DNA of 64,000 nt from Hawksworthiomyces lignivorus (Eukaryota > Ascomycota > Sordariomycetes > Ophiostomatales > Ophiostomataceae): contig NTMA01000040.1 in the NCBI GenBank assembly GCA_002917075.1, positions 1 through 64,000 on the forward strand, in the 5' to 3' direction. Below the pieces are notes generated by a model. That model made no database searches. It saw only the letters and a list, made by a program, of their open reading frames with translations, and was not told the origin of the DNA. Of this stretch, positions 31,846-44,157 are shown piece by piece. The position numbers were made by a program, and so were the translations under genes. Positions within the stretch are counted from its first letter, which is position 1. Every line of letters starts with the position of its first letter.

Positions 31846-33236
31846 ATGGAGGCGAAAGCAGAGGCGCCATCGGCCACGGCCGACGGCGAGCAGCTTGCTG
31901 GAGCGAAGCGCGCAGCGTCGGAAGAGCTGCATGCGTCCGCGGACGCGAAGAGAAGCAAGACCGAGCAGAACGGGGTCGCGAAGCCAGATGGTCGTCCCCC
32001 ACATTCGGTGACGCCAACTTCCGACAATGCAGGAGCGGAAGTGCCTCCTACAGCTGCTGTCTCTATCGTTCCGTTCTTAGAAAAGGTGTGCCATGCCTAC
32101 AACCCGCCATCGCTCGCATTATTGGAGATTGTCTAATATGGCCTTCTTTTGTTTTTTTTGCTCCTTCTTTCCTTGGTTTCTAGCCCGCAGTATTGGAAGA
32201 ACGCAATGGCGAGATCGAATTCCGCGTGGTCAATAACGATGGCGGCCGCGAGAGCACGATCATCCTCACGGGGCTCAAGTGCCTGTTCCAGAAGCAGCTG
32301 CCAAAGATGCCCAAGGACTACATCGCGCGGCTCGTCTACGACCGCAACCACACGTCGATTGCGATTGTCAAGATGCCCCTGCAGGTCATCGGCGGCATCT
32401 GCATTCGCGAATTCCGCGACCGCAAGTTTGCCGAGATTGTCTTCTGCGCCGTGTCGTCGGACCAGCAGGTCAAGGGCTATGGCGCGCACCTGATGGCGCA
32501 CCTCAAGGACTACGTCAAGGCCACGGGCCCCGTGATGCACTTTCTGACGTACGCCGACAACTACGCGACGGGCTACTTCCAGAAGCAGGGGTTCACCAAG
32601 GACATCACGCTGGAGAAGTCCGTCTGGATGGGCTACATCAAGGACTACGAGGGCGGCACGCTGATGCAGTGCTCCATGGTGCCGCGCGTGCGCTACCTCG
32701 AGATCGGCCGCCTGCTGCTCAAGCAGCAGGAGACCATCCGCGCCAAGATCCGCTCCCTGAGCAAGAGCCACATCGTGCACCCGCCGCCGCCGGAGCGGGC
32801 CAGCGGCGCCGCCACCGCCATCGACCCGCTCTCCATCCCGGCCATCCAGGCCACCGGCTGGTCGCCCGACATGGACGCGCTCTCGCGCGAGCCGCGCCAC
32901 GGCCCGCAGTTCAACGAGCTGCGGCGCTTCCTCTACCAGATCCAGAACCACAAGCAGGCCTGGCCGTTTCTCACGCCCGTCAACCGAGACGAGGTCCCCG
33001 ACTACTACAGAGTCATCACCCAGCCCATGGACCTCTCCACGATGGAAGAGCGCCTCGAGCAGGACCAGTACACTACCCCGCGAGAGCTGGTGGACGATCT
33101 CGTCTTGATCTTCACCAACTGCCGCAAGTACAACGACTCGACGACAGTATACAACAAATGCGCGGTGAAGCTCGAGAAATACATGTGGAGCGCCATCAAG
33201 GAGATCCCAGAGTGGTTTGACTTGCTTGAAGAGTGA
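31846..33236 (+). CDS. GCN5: Histone acetyltransferase GCN5 (SAGA/ADA catalytic subunit)
   Basis: Two exons: 31846-32085 and 32184-33236 (430 aa; GTGTGC donor, TTTCTAG acceptor, phase 0). The disordered N-terminus ends VPFLEK, joined to [19 protein letters not shown]. The GNAT domain shows [20 protein letters not shown], holding the catalytic Glu (near residue 164) and the acetyl-CoA loop QVKGYG, then [12 protein letters not shown] and [18 protein letters not shown]. The C-terminal bromodomain spans roughly residues 320-425 ([27 protein letters not shown] with the acetyl-lysine-binding Asn). Catalyses acetylation of histone H3 tails (notably K9, K14) at promoters within SAGA. The only in-frame ATG upstream of the conserved core is at 31846. 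It precedes UBR1 on the same strand with about 1 kb between. Confidence 0.96.
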
Positions 33237-34201
33237 TGCTCACTTCAGGTTCGCCCGATAAAGTATCTCCACGTGCCGCCGTCTAGTCTAGTCGTAGATG
33301 CCGAAGCCATGCTTACCGGCAGAGATAGTCTCAAGTGAAGATGCCTCATTCCTCCCTCTCTGTATGACAACGACATTGGTCCCCGTAGCTGTGCAGCTGT
33401 GTATTCGAGTCGAGATTAGAGGATTAGTTTTGATTAAAAATCATTGCTTGTATTAGTTGAAACTAACAATTGTTTTACCACTAAAGTTCCACAGCGAATT
33501 GCCCAATTTGGCAATGGTGATGTCACGTGCGTGACAGGGGTTGTGTAGCCTCTTGTAGCCTGTAAAATAGGGCGCTGCAGGCAGGAGCTCCCCAAAAGAA
33601 GTTACCCGTCACTGCCGTATTAGGCTTGCGGAGCCCTGTAGCAACAAGGAAGCAGCGCCCGGGGCAAAAAGTAGTGCCCGCCACTCGCCTTCAGGGATAA
33701 AAACGTAGGTACACAAAAAAGTGACGAAACCCATAGAGAGACGAGTGCTCGCCGAGATCCACGCACAACTCACAGGCAGCACGAGCTTCCTTGTATATTT
33801 GCCATACCCTCTACCCGATAACCTCCAGACAGAACTCTGTGTTTTTATATCTCATTTTTTTATATCTCATCTTGCCACATTTGCCTTCGTTCTATATCTT
33901 TTCCTTATTCTCTTTCGACAAATACCCCCTCACTCCACCCCTCCTCTCCAACAAGGAGCTCGCCATATCCACCCAATCTCGACTCGAACAACTGATTCTC
34001 TCCCTAGACTCGACTTCAGCCTGCTCTCGACTTCTTGATTTCTCTCTCTCTCTTTCTCTTTCCCTTCCTCGCCTCCATGAACCGTCTCTCCTCCGTCTGA
34101 GGACTGATCCCTCTTCTCTTCTCCCCTTTCTCTCCTAACCGCTCTCTCCTCCTTCTCCCCACCTCCTTTCTCTCCCTCTCCCAGCCCCGTCTTTCGCAGC
34201 C
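33237..34201. other. Intergenic between GCN5 and UBR1, UBR1 leader
   Basis: From about 33800 to 34200 the plus strand is strongly T/C-rich, an expected UBR1 5' leader. Upstream lies an E-box-centred repeat (listed separately). No gene is seen. Confidence 0.55.
33521..33535. promoter_or_regulatory. E-box with inverted arms (GTCACG-TG-CGTGAC)
   Basis: GTCACGTGCGTGAC has complementary six-base arms around a TG centre and contains a CACGTG core. It lies about 670 bases before the UBR1 start; binding by a bHLH or bZIP factor is plausible but unproven. Confidence 0.4.
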
Positions 34202-37200
34202 ATGGACTCGTCCATGACGACACAAGAGCAGCAGCTCTGTCAGTTTCTGATGGGGCTGGCCTCCCGATACGACTATCGATACACCGAAGCGGCCTCTAAA
34301 GAGCTCCTCGGCAGTCTCTTCTGGTGCATGGCTGGAGGCAACCCCCAGCACATGGACCTCTTCTTCCCCACGACCGGCGGTCCCCTGCGAGGAGGCACAT
34401 TGAAGCTGCGAGAAGCACAAGGCGCTGTAAACGGCGCAGAATACACAGAGGCCGCGCGTGGCCATGCCTGCGGACACATTTTTCGCCCCGGCGAAGCCAC
34501 ATATTCCTGCAAGACCTGCGGGACAGACGACACCTGCTGTCTGTGCAGCCGCTGCTTCGAGGCCACCGACCACCGCGGCCACATGGTCCGGATCAGCGTC
34601 TCGCCTGGCAACAGCGGCTGCTGCGACTGCGGTGACCCCGAGGCCTGGAAGACGCCCATGTTCTGCACCATCCACTCCGCCTTCGAAGACGGCAGCCGAG
34701 CCAAGGACAAGGGCAAGGCCCCCGTGGGCACGCCCGCCGAGCTCGAGGCAAATATCCGGATGACCATTGGCCGTGTCCTGGACTTTATGTGCGATGTCAT
34801 CTCGTGCTCTCCCGAGCAGCTGCGCCAGACGAAGACCCTCCAGTCGATCCAGCAAGACGAGCGCATGTCCCGCCTGTCCACCACGTACGGCGGTGGCGAC
34901 CCTGGCCCGCCGGAAGAGTACGCCATTCTCCTCTGGAACGACGAAAAACACACCGTCACAGACGTCATGCACCAGGTCGCCCGCGCCTGCCGGACGACGC
35001 TCCAAGACGGCCTGAACCGCGCCTACGAGACCGACGAGATCGGCCGCAGTCTCCTCAAGCACTCATCCAGCATCGAGACTCTGCTGGGCGTGGCCCGCAT
35101 TCTCGAGGACATCAAGGTCACCGTGACCATCCGGTCATCGCGTGACACCTTCCGCGAGCAGATGTGCGGTACCATTATCGAGTGGCTCGGCGACATTTCC
35201 GGCTGCAGCGTCGGCGACGACCACGACATCCTGCGCCGCATCGTCTGCGAGGAGCTGCTGCGGCCCTGGCGCAAGGGCAGCCCGGCCAGCCACGCTATCG
35301 TGGGCGAGAACGGCATTGACGACGAAGAGCGCATCTCCCAGAGCGGCGACGAGTCCATGAATCCCGTCTATGCTCACGAGATGGATCTGCTGCTCAGGCG
35401 GCAGGCCGCACAACGAGCTGCTGCCCAGGGCAACGTTGACGACGACGACGACGACGACGATATGGACGAAGATGACGACGATGATGATGAGCACGATGAC
35501 GACGACGACGATGACGACGACGACGATGTGGATAACGATGCCATTGGGGACATCCTCCTTGCCGCCTTCAACGCCGCGCGCGGCGAAGACGCTGGCGACG
35601 ACGTCTTGATGATTGACGTGCAGCCAGACAACGCCGCTGCGGCTCCTGCCGCCACCGATGCCGCCAATGGAGCTTGGGGGAACGAGGGGCGCACCACGAC
35701 TGCAGAGGGCGACATCGTGATCGACGCAACCACTTGGCAGGCAAATGTGGACCAGCTGGAGGAAGACGAAGCTACCCTAGCCGGCTATCCGCCGCCGCCA
35801 CCTCCCCCGCCGGCACGGGCGGCTGGGGCGTCTAGTGCGAGCCAGCCTGAAGCTGCCGCCGCCACCACCGCCGCTGCTGCTGCTCCTCCATCTTCTGCTG
35901 CTGCTGCTGCCACCACACCTGGTTCGGCCGGAGCTGCCACCGGCGCCTCTTCCGGCACAGCTTCCGCACGGCGCAACGTGCGAGAACGTGATGTGACGCC
36001 TTCCGACTCGGACACGGCGGAACCGCTGATCGCAGCAACAACGTACGCCAAGTCTGGCTTGGAGATCCCAAAGACGCCTGGCAACCAGCAGACCGACAAG
36101 GCGCAGCCTCCAAACCCGGGCCGCTACTGGCTCGGCGTCCCGCCTGCCTACATGGAGGTCGAAGGCGTGCCGCCGGCAGAGGACCTCTTCCAGCGAGTGC
36201 GCCTGGACTGGCTGATTCTCTTTGACTTGCGCATGTGGAAGAAGGTCCGCAACGACCTGCGCTCGCTCTACATCTCCACCGTCGTCACCATTCCCGAATT
36301 CAAGCGCGTTCTCGGCCTGCGCTTCGCCGGCCTCTACACCACGCTGGCGCAGCTGTACCTCATCGGAGACCGCGAGCCAGACCACTCCATCATCAATATC
36401 TCCCTCCAGATGCTGACTACGCCGTCCATCACCGCCGAGATCGTCGAGCGCGGCAACTTCTTGACGAGCCTTATGGCCATCCTCTACACCTTCCTCACCA
36501 CGCGCCAGGTCGGCCATCCCTGGGACGTCTCGTCCAACGCCGTCCTGGCCTTCGACTCGGGCTCTGTCACGAACCGTCGTATGTACCACTTTTTCGTCGA
36601 CCTCAAGTACCTCTTCAGCTCGCCACACGTCCAAGAGTGCCTGCGCAACGAGGACCGCTACATGATGCAGTTCCTCGATCTCGTCAAACTGCACCAAGGC
36701 ATCTGCCCCAACACCCGTGCTGTGGGCGAGCACGTCGAGTATGAGACGGATACCTGGATCAGCGCCTCCCTCATCACGCGCGAGATCAACCGCCTCTGCC
36801 GCCAGTTCTCCGACGCCTACCGGAATCTGCGCGACGCCGACTTTGTCTATCTGACCCGCGCCGTCCGCTATGCCGCCAAGACCGTCATCATCAACTCCAT
36901 CGGCGCCGAGCGCCTCCGCTTTGGCCAGGCCGAGATCCGCGACGAGGTCCGCTTCAAGGTCCTGTCCGACTTTGAATTTGACGATCCGGCATCCTTCTAC
37001 AACGTCGTCCGCTTCGTCGTCGAGGAGCAGCCCATCAGCTTCCACCATGCCCTGCACTATACGCTCTCGTGGCTCGTCGAGTGCGGCAAGTCCATGCCGC
37101 TCGAGGCTCTTCGCGCGCTCCTCACCTTTACCACCCAGGAGCTCAAGTCCCCGCCCCGCGCCATGGGCCGCAAAGTCATGCCTCGCCGCGAGTACTCGCC

Positions 37201-40200
37201 CGAGGACTACCTGATGGCCGCCTTCGACTACCCGCTCCGCGTGTGCGCGTGGCTGGCCCAGATGAAGGCCGGCATGTGGGTGCGCAACGGTATCAGCCTG
37301 CGCCACCAGGCCGGCACCTACCGCGGCGTCAGCCAGCGGGACGTCGCCCACCACCGGGACGTCTTTCTCTTGCAGACCGCCCTAGTCGTCTGCAACCCGA
37401 GCCGCGTGCTCGCCTCCATCATTGACCGCTTCGGCATGGAGCGCTGGGTCAAGGGCCTCTTTGAGCAGAAGGCCGAGGCCCAGGACGACTCTCAGCACCT
37501 CGACGTCGTCGAGGACATGATCCACCTGCTCATCGTCCTCGTCAGCGACCGCACGTCCCTGATCGAGACGCAGGACGACGCTGCCACACAGCTGCTGGCT
37601 CTGCGGCGCGACATTGTCCACGTGCTCTGCTTCAAGCCGCTCTCCTACTCGGACATCTGCAACAAGCTGCCCGACCGGTTCCAGGAACAGGAGAACTTCC
37701 AGGCCGTGCTGGAAGACATGGCCACGTACAAAGCGCCCGACGGCAACGCGGACGTCGGCACCTTTGAGCTGGATCCCCAGTACATCGAAGAGGTTGACCC
37801 GTACATTGCCCACTACAACAAGAACCAGCGCGAGGAGTCCGAGACCGCCTACCGCAAGTGGATGGCAAAGAAGACAGGGCAGCCGGCCGACTCCATTGTC
37901 TACGAGCCGAAGCTGCGCCCCATCACGTCGGGCGCGTTCGTCTCCCTGCCCGACTTTACGACGACGGGCGTCTTCGCCCAGCTCATCTACTACTCCCTGC
38001 TGTACCCGCTGGTGGCGCAGCGCCTGACGCCCACCGTGCCCTTCACCCGCATAGAGACGTTCCTGCAGGTCGTGCTGCACCTCATCCTCATCGCCATCTC
38101 CGAGGACAAGAGCATCGAGTCGGCCGCCAGCGACGCCAGCACGCCGTCCTTTGTCCGCCTCGCCCTCAACAAAAAGGCGCGGAGCAACTTCATGGCCGAG
38201 ACCCCAGAGGCCAAGACGATTGTGGCGCTGCTGGACATGATGTCGACCAAGAGCGAGTTCAAGGCCTGCCACGCCAAGATCACGCTGATCCTCAAGCGCA
38301 TGCGGCAGAAGCGGCCGGCCGACTTCGAGGCCGCCTACGCCCGCCTCGGCGTGCCGGTGGACCGCGTCAGCACGGCTTCCCCGGCCTACAACAACAGCGC
38401 CAACGAAGAGCGGGAGCGGAAGAAGCGCGCCGCGCTGGACCGCCAGGCGCGGGTCATGGCCCAGTTCCAGGAGCAGCAGAAGAGCTTCCTCGAGAAGCAG
38501 GGCGACATCGACTGGGGCATCGTCGACGACGACGACGATGAGGACATGGACCTGGCCTCGTCGTCGCTGCACGAAGAGCAGAAGAAGCTCTGGAAGTACC
38601 CGAGCGGCACGTGCATCCTGTGCCAGGAGGACACCGACGACAAGAGGCTGCACGGCACCTTTGCCTTTTTCACCGAGAGCCGGATTCTGCGGCAGACGGA
38701 CCTGCAAGACCCGGACTTTGTGCGCGAGGCCGCCTCGACGCCCAAGAACCTCGACCGGTCTGCGGAGAGCATCCGGCCGTTTGGCGTGGCGCACGAGAAC
38801 CGCCAGAAGGTGATCAAGATCAGCGCCAGCGGCGAGCCGTTTGAGACGGAGAGACAGGTCATCGGCAAGGGCTTCCCGTCGCAGAACTGCCAGCCGGGGC
38901 CCCTGTCCGTGGGCTGCGGGCACATCATGCACCACCACTGCTTCCAGGCATATTTCGATGCCACCCTGCGCCGCCACTCACAGCAGATCGCGCGCCACCA
39001 CCCCGAAGACACGGAGCGGCTCGAGTTCGTCTGCCCGCTGTGCAAGGCGCTCGGCAACGCCTTCCTACCCATCGTCTGGAAGGGCAAGGAGGAGTCGTAT
39101 CCGGGCGTTCTTCACCCCGCCGATACCTTTGCGCACGTCCTCGACGACCACATGGTGAAGACGGCGTACTACGTCCTGGGCGCTCCGCGGCCGCCGGACG
39201 ACGTGCAGGATTCCCAGCGCAAGTACATCACGTCGTCGATGCTCGGCAGCGTCTCCGACAAGGCCGACCAGCTCGTGGTCGAAGCCTGGGAGAACGAGAA
39301 GCGCCCCTCCCACGTCGGACAGTCGTCTTCAGGAGGGCCTCTGAGCGCGCTGTGGCCTCCCATGCCCGGTCCGCCGGGTGCCGGCATTCTCGGGACGCCC
39401 GTGGCATCCGAGGTCGCCTCAAAGCCGTCGGGCGGCAACATGGCACGCGACCTGATCACGGCATACCGGCGCCTCAAGCAGACGCTGCGGACCAACGAGC
39501 TGCCGTCGCACCACAGTACCTTGGAAGTCGAAAAGAGCGGCGACGAGCTGCTCAGCAGCGACACGCTGGCGCAGGCCGTCGGCTACTCGATCTCGGCGGT
39601 CGAGATCCAGCAGCGCGGCACAGACGCCGAATATGGCATGACGCTCCTGTCCAAGATCCCCGAGCAGTCCCTGACGCACCTGCGCATTCTCTGCGAGACC
39701 GTCACGTCCTACATCGCCGTGGGGAGCCACCGGTACGCGGGCGACAACCGCATCGAGTACGAGTACCGCCGCGACAGCGAGCGCCAGCACTGCCAGCTGT
39801 TCATCTCGCAGTACATTGGCGAGGAGACGGAGAACACGCGGCGCCCCGTGGACAACTACAAGCCGCTGCTCTCTGTGGACCCCTTTATCTTCTTGTGCGA
39901 GTGCGTGTTCGGCGTGATGCCGGCGCACAAGATCGAGATTGCCCACCTCGTGCGGCTGTGCTACCTGGCCGAGCTGGTCAAGGTCGTCTACCACATGGGG
40001 CGCAACATCCCCGTGTCGGCGTGGATCAACAGCCTCATGAACCGCCAGACGGGCGGCGACGCGGGCCTGGAGAATTTTGCGCAGTTCTGCCTGAGCATCG
40101 CCCAGATGGACCTCGGCGTGCGCTCCACGCCAGCCTCGGTCATCGACGCGTCGGTCCTCGCGGCTGACTCGCTGGGCGAGAACCGCGGCTTCGACCAGGA

Positions 40201-41213
40201 CTGCGTCAACACGCTCAGCGGCTACTACAACTTTGTCAAGAAGTACGCGCTCGCCTTTCTGCGCAAGACGGTCGTCCTGCTGTACGCGCACTCGGGCGTC
40301 GACTTCAACAGCCACGTGTCGCCGGCGCCGGAGCTGGAGGAGCTGGACCGGCTCAGCGAGGTGCTGCGGCTGCCTTCGTTTGACGAGATGTGCACGGCGC
40401 TGACGGACCTGGGCCCGTCCAACGGCTGGCCCGTCTCGGTGCACCAGCTGGTGGGCGGCTGGGTCCGCCACAACTACCTGCACTCGCGCAGCCAGAAGCA
40501 GCAGCAGCAGCAGCTCCAGCTGGCGTCGCAGCCGTCGTCGTCGACAACATCGCCGTCTACGTCCAACTCGGGGTCCAAGCTGGAGCACCCGCTGAAGCCG
40601 CCGGAGCCGCTGCCCTCGGCGCTGCTGAGCCACCCGGGCATCTTTGAGCTGGTCGGCCTGCCCCAGAACTTTGACCAGCTCCTGGACGCGTGCACCCGCT
40701 GCCGCTGTCCGACGACCGGCAAGGACGTCTCCGACCCGATGATCTGCCTCCTCTGCGGCACCGTCTTCTGCGGGCAGGCTATCTGCTGCCTCAAGGAAGA
40801 GGAGGGCAAGAGGCGGAAGAGCCACCGGATCGGTGGCGCCCAGCAGCACATGCGAAAGTAAGTCTAGACAAAAAGAAACCCCCCCCCTAAAGCCCCCTCC
40901 TGTACGCACCCTGAAAGCAGATCCACTAACCTGCGCTTCCACCAGATGCCAAAAGAATGTCGGCATATTTCTCAGCATCCGCAAGTGTTGCATCTTCTAC
41001 AACCACCGGATGTCTGGGTCCTACGGCCACGCACCGTACATTGACAAGTACGGCGAGGTGGACCTGGGGTTCCGGCACGGGCGGCCGCTGCTGCTGAACC
41101 AGCGGCGGTATGATTCGATGCTGCGGGCTCTGTGGCTCGGCCACGGCATCCCCAGCTTCATCAGCAGGAAGCTAGAGATGGACATCAACAACGGCGGGTG
41201 GGAGACAGTCTAG
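34202..41213 (+). CDS. UBR1: E3 ubiquitin ligase UBR1 (N-recognin)
   Basis: Two exons: 34202-40857 and 40946-41213 (2307 aa; GTAAGT donor, CACTAAC branch point, CACCAG acceptor, phase 2 restoring QHMRKCQKNVGIF). The UBR box near residues 88-158 has the full Cys/His pattern (HACGHIFRPGE, YSCKTCGTDDTCCLCSRCF, GCCDCGDPEAW) and binds basic N-terminal residues. A ClpS-like domain near 237-315 (EEYAILLWNDEKHTVTDVM) binds bulky hydrophobic N-termini. A long Asp run follows near residues 415-440, then Ala/Pro-rich linkers. An atypical RING runs from CILCQEDTDD (near 1471) through GHIMHHHCFQAYFD to FVCPLCKALG (near 1611). The conserved UBLC end contains CPTTGKDVSDPMICLLCGTV and, across the intron, SIRKCCIFYNHRMSGSYGHA. 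It acts in the Arg/N-degron pathway and misfolded-protein quality control. Longer than yeast Ubr1 (1950), mainly in linkers. Confidence 0.96.
35437..35538 (+). repeat. GAC/GAT-rich repeat coding an acidic tract in UBR1
   Basis: Nearly uninterrupted GAC and GAT codons give about 30 Asp/Glu residues between the ClpS-like domain and the low-complexity linker. Mixed codons mean it is less slippage-prone than the pure CTG and GTT runs at 2.2-2.5 kb. Confidence 0.85.
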
Positions 41214-41576
41214 ATCGGCTCCAGCATTTTTTTGTTTGTCTCTCATGGTGTCTTTCCTCTCTTCTAATTTGTGGTTTTCGGGGGGAGAAGGGTTCATTAG
41301 GGCAAAAATGAGTTACGCGTTTTAGACTATACAGCTGTTTTTTATCTTGCTTTATCTAGATAGGATTTCTTTTGACTTTCCAGTGCCTTTCACGATGCAT
41401 ATAGCTTACGATCATTCAAGAGTATGTCAATGACTTATTTGACAATGGGCGTTTTCCAGAGGCTTAATTTAAAACAAAAATACATGCGACGCTGATGCAC
41501 TCTCTTCTCCTCGAACATTTCCCTAAACATCTGGCTGGTCAATGGCCAATCTCTCGTATCGTAGCGCTCTAGCAGC
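41214..41576. other. Convergent 3' region of UBR1 and SWD3
   Basis: 363 T/A-rich bases between the two stop codons; no gene is seen. Confidence 0.6.
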
Positions 41577-43720
41577 TCAGTCGTTCGTAGCCGCATCTGT
41601 ATCTACGCCGACGTCGTCGGCATCGCGGCCAGCACTGTCTGCCTCGCCATCGTCATCCTTTTTGCTCTCTTCGCCTTCTTCCTCGTCGCCGTCTTCATCT
41701 TCTTCTTCGTCGTCATCATCGTCATCATCTTCGTCCTTCTCCTCGTGCCGGTAGACGTTGATCCACCCGTCCTGGCCGCAGCTGACCATGGTGGCGCCGC
41801 ACACGTCCACCCAGAAGCACACGCCGCCGCGGTGCGCGCCGCGCAGCCGCTGCACGATCTCCTTGGTCCCGACGTCCCACAGCACGACGTCGCCGTCCTC
41901 GCTGGCGGCGGCCACAAAGGGCCGCGGCTTCCGCCGGGCACTAATGCGATCGTCTTCGTCTGCGTCGTCTTGGGCTCGTCCGGCCCGGCGCTTGGATCGC
42001 CGGCGCCTCGGGGCGCGTGGCTCCAGCACGCCGAAGCAGCCGCCGATGGAGAAGCCCTTGTTGAGGTGGCCCTGGTAGGTCTTCTTGACGATGCTTGGCT
42101 GGGCGACGTAGTCCCACAGGCGGACGCACGAGTCGAGGTTGAAGGCCAGCACGTAGCGGCCGTTGGGCGAGAAGCACACGTTGGTGACGGCTGGGTTGTC
42201 CTCGTTGAGCAGCAGCAGTGTGCGCAGGCACTGGCCCGTGCCCGTGTCCCAGATGCGGCTGTCGGATGTCAGCAAAAGAAAAAGAAAAAGAAAAAAAAGA
42301 AAACGTCTGTACACCTCTAGGAGGGAAAAAAAGGGCAAACTCACATCAGACCGTCCGTGGAGCAGCTGACGACCAGCGTGCCGTCGCAGCAGAAGTCGAT
42401 GCCGCTGACGGGGTCGCTGTGGGCGGGCAGGCTGCGCATGAGGCGGCCGGCGCGCACGTCCCACAGGAAGACGGCCTCGTCGTAGCTGCCGCTGGCCAGG
42501 ATGTTGCCCTTTGGCGAGAAGGCCAGGCAATATACATAGTTGTGGTGGCCTAGCAGCGGCAGCCGCGTGCCGCGGGCGCCGCCGCTGCCGGTGCTGCCGC
42601 CGCTGGTGCCGTTGGCGGTGCCGCCAGCAGCGCCGCCGCGCGGCCGGCGCGCATACCGAGGGCCCGCCGACGCCTTCTTTTTGCCGTTTGGCCCCTCGCC
42701 GCGTTCTCCGTCGCGCTCGTCCGCCGCATCGCCCTCGCCGTCCAGGCCCGTGCCGACGTCGACCAGCGCGTGCGCGGGCTCGGCGGTCACGCGGTCCCAC
42801 AGGCGGATGGACTTGTCGTCGGACCCCGTGGCCAGCGTGTTCGAGTCGGGGCTCCAGGCCAGGCACGACAGGCCGGCAACGTGGCCGACCAGCGTGGTGA
42901 TGTGCGCGCCCGTGGCCGCGTCCCAGATGCGCGCCGTAGCGTCGGCCGACGCGGACGCGATCCACCGCCCGTCCGGCGAGATGCGCACCTGCGACACGGG
43001 GCCCTCGTGGCCGCGCATGGCCAGCACGCGCCGGTAGTGCGGCCGCGGCGACGGCGACCGAGACTGCCGCCGCCGGTGCCGTCTGTGCGCCGTCTTCTGT
43101 TGTAGAATACCATTCGCCTTCCGCCGCTGCGCAGTCTTAGGCGAGTCTGATTGCGACCGCGAGCGGAACGGCGACGGCGACCGGGAGCTGAAGCGGGAGC
43201 TGGAGCGCGAGCGCGAGCGCGACCGAGACTGCGGCGGGGACGGGGACCGCGTTCCTGAACGCGAGCTCGCGGCGCGCCGCGGAGACAGAGGCGACCGCGA
43301 CCTTTCTGACGACGACCGCGAGGTCGACCGCCGCCGCCGCCGCCGCGGTTCCGAATCCGAGGAGAGCCGCCGCCGCACGGCACCCGCAAGCTGCGCCGAC
43401 GGCGAGTCAGTCGACTCTCGCCGGTGGCTTCTTCGTGGGGCCTCCTCCTCTTCTTCTTCTTCTTCCTCTTCCTCTTTCTCGTCGGCCTCGTCGGCCACCT
43501 CCGCCGCCGCCGGCGAGCTCTGCCTGCGGCCGCGAATCGAGAGTCGCTCGACTCTCTGCTTCGACTTTGCCTTTTTCAGAGTCTGCTTCTCGGCAGCCAC
43601 CGCGAGGCCGCCGTCGCTGGCCCCAGTGGCGTCGTCGCTGTCGTCGTCCAAGACAGCATTGCGAACCTTGCGCCGCTTCGCAGGGTGCTCTGGCATGACC
43701 GGCACCTCTACGGGAGCCAT
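41577..43720 (-). CDS. SWD3: COMPASS subunit SWD3 (WDR5-type WD40 protein) with SR-rich N-terminus
   Basis: Two exons on the minus strand: 43720-42345 and 42258-41577 (685 aa; GTGAGT donor, CCGACAG acceptor, phase 2 giving STDGLIRIWDTGTGQC). Residues 1-220 are charged and end in dense SR/SP repeats (RSRSRSRSSSRFSSRS). The WD40 propeller then matches WDR5 blade by blade: ISPDGRWIASASADATARIW, SPDSNTLATGSDDKSIRLWD, HNYVYCLAFSPKGNILASGS, LPAHSDPVSGIDFCCDGTLV, FSPNGRYVLAFNLDSCVRLW, and a last blade with FVAAASEDGDVVLWDVGTKE. The product should hold Set1/COMPASS together for H3K4 methylation in the nucleus. Inserts in the propeller (an ~80-residue Gly-rich one after the second blade, a basic one before the last) and a 40-residue acidic tail are not seen in animal WDR5. 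The start is the first ATG after an upstream ATG-poor leader. Confidence 0.88.
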
Positions 43721-44157
43721 GCTTGGAGGGGGAGCTCTCAAAGAGAAAGGGACGACCAGATGGAACCGACAGACAGCGTAAACCAAAGGGCGAAGGGACA
43801 GGATGCCGAATAAGCGCTGCCTGCTGTTGAATTCGCAATATGAGGTCGACCAGAGACGGTGATTTTGTCGCCTGAACAGCAAAAAAGGGAGCAGAGGGTG
43901 ACGCGGTTAGGCGCGTTTGCAATGGCCAACGACGCTGCGTTTTCTAATTAACTTTTTTATCCCCACCACGCACGTGATCGCAGCCTCGCGAGAAAGTCCA
44001 GCCATCTTCAAGACAACAGTCGTACAGTTCGATTTACGGGCCACATGCCCTAGAAAAAGAAAGCTAAAATATATAAATATAAAACTAAAGTGACTATTAG
44101 ACATAAAAAAACAAAAAAAACGAAGACATGTTGAAAAGAAACAAAAAAGAAACAAAA
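43721..44157. other. SWD3 upstream region
   Basis: Contains the octamer GCACGTGA near 43970-43977, about 250 bases before the SWD3 start. The part next to the 5S gene is A-rich on the plus strand (T-rich in the 5S sense), consistent with its 3' flank. Confidence 0.5.

Noticed and set aside
35777..40993. Long minus-strand open frames (35777-37354, 37382-38977, 39419-40993)
   Set aside because: All are antisense to UBR1 exon 1 and show only biased low-complexity composition.
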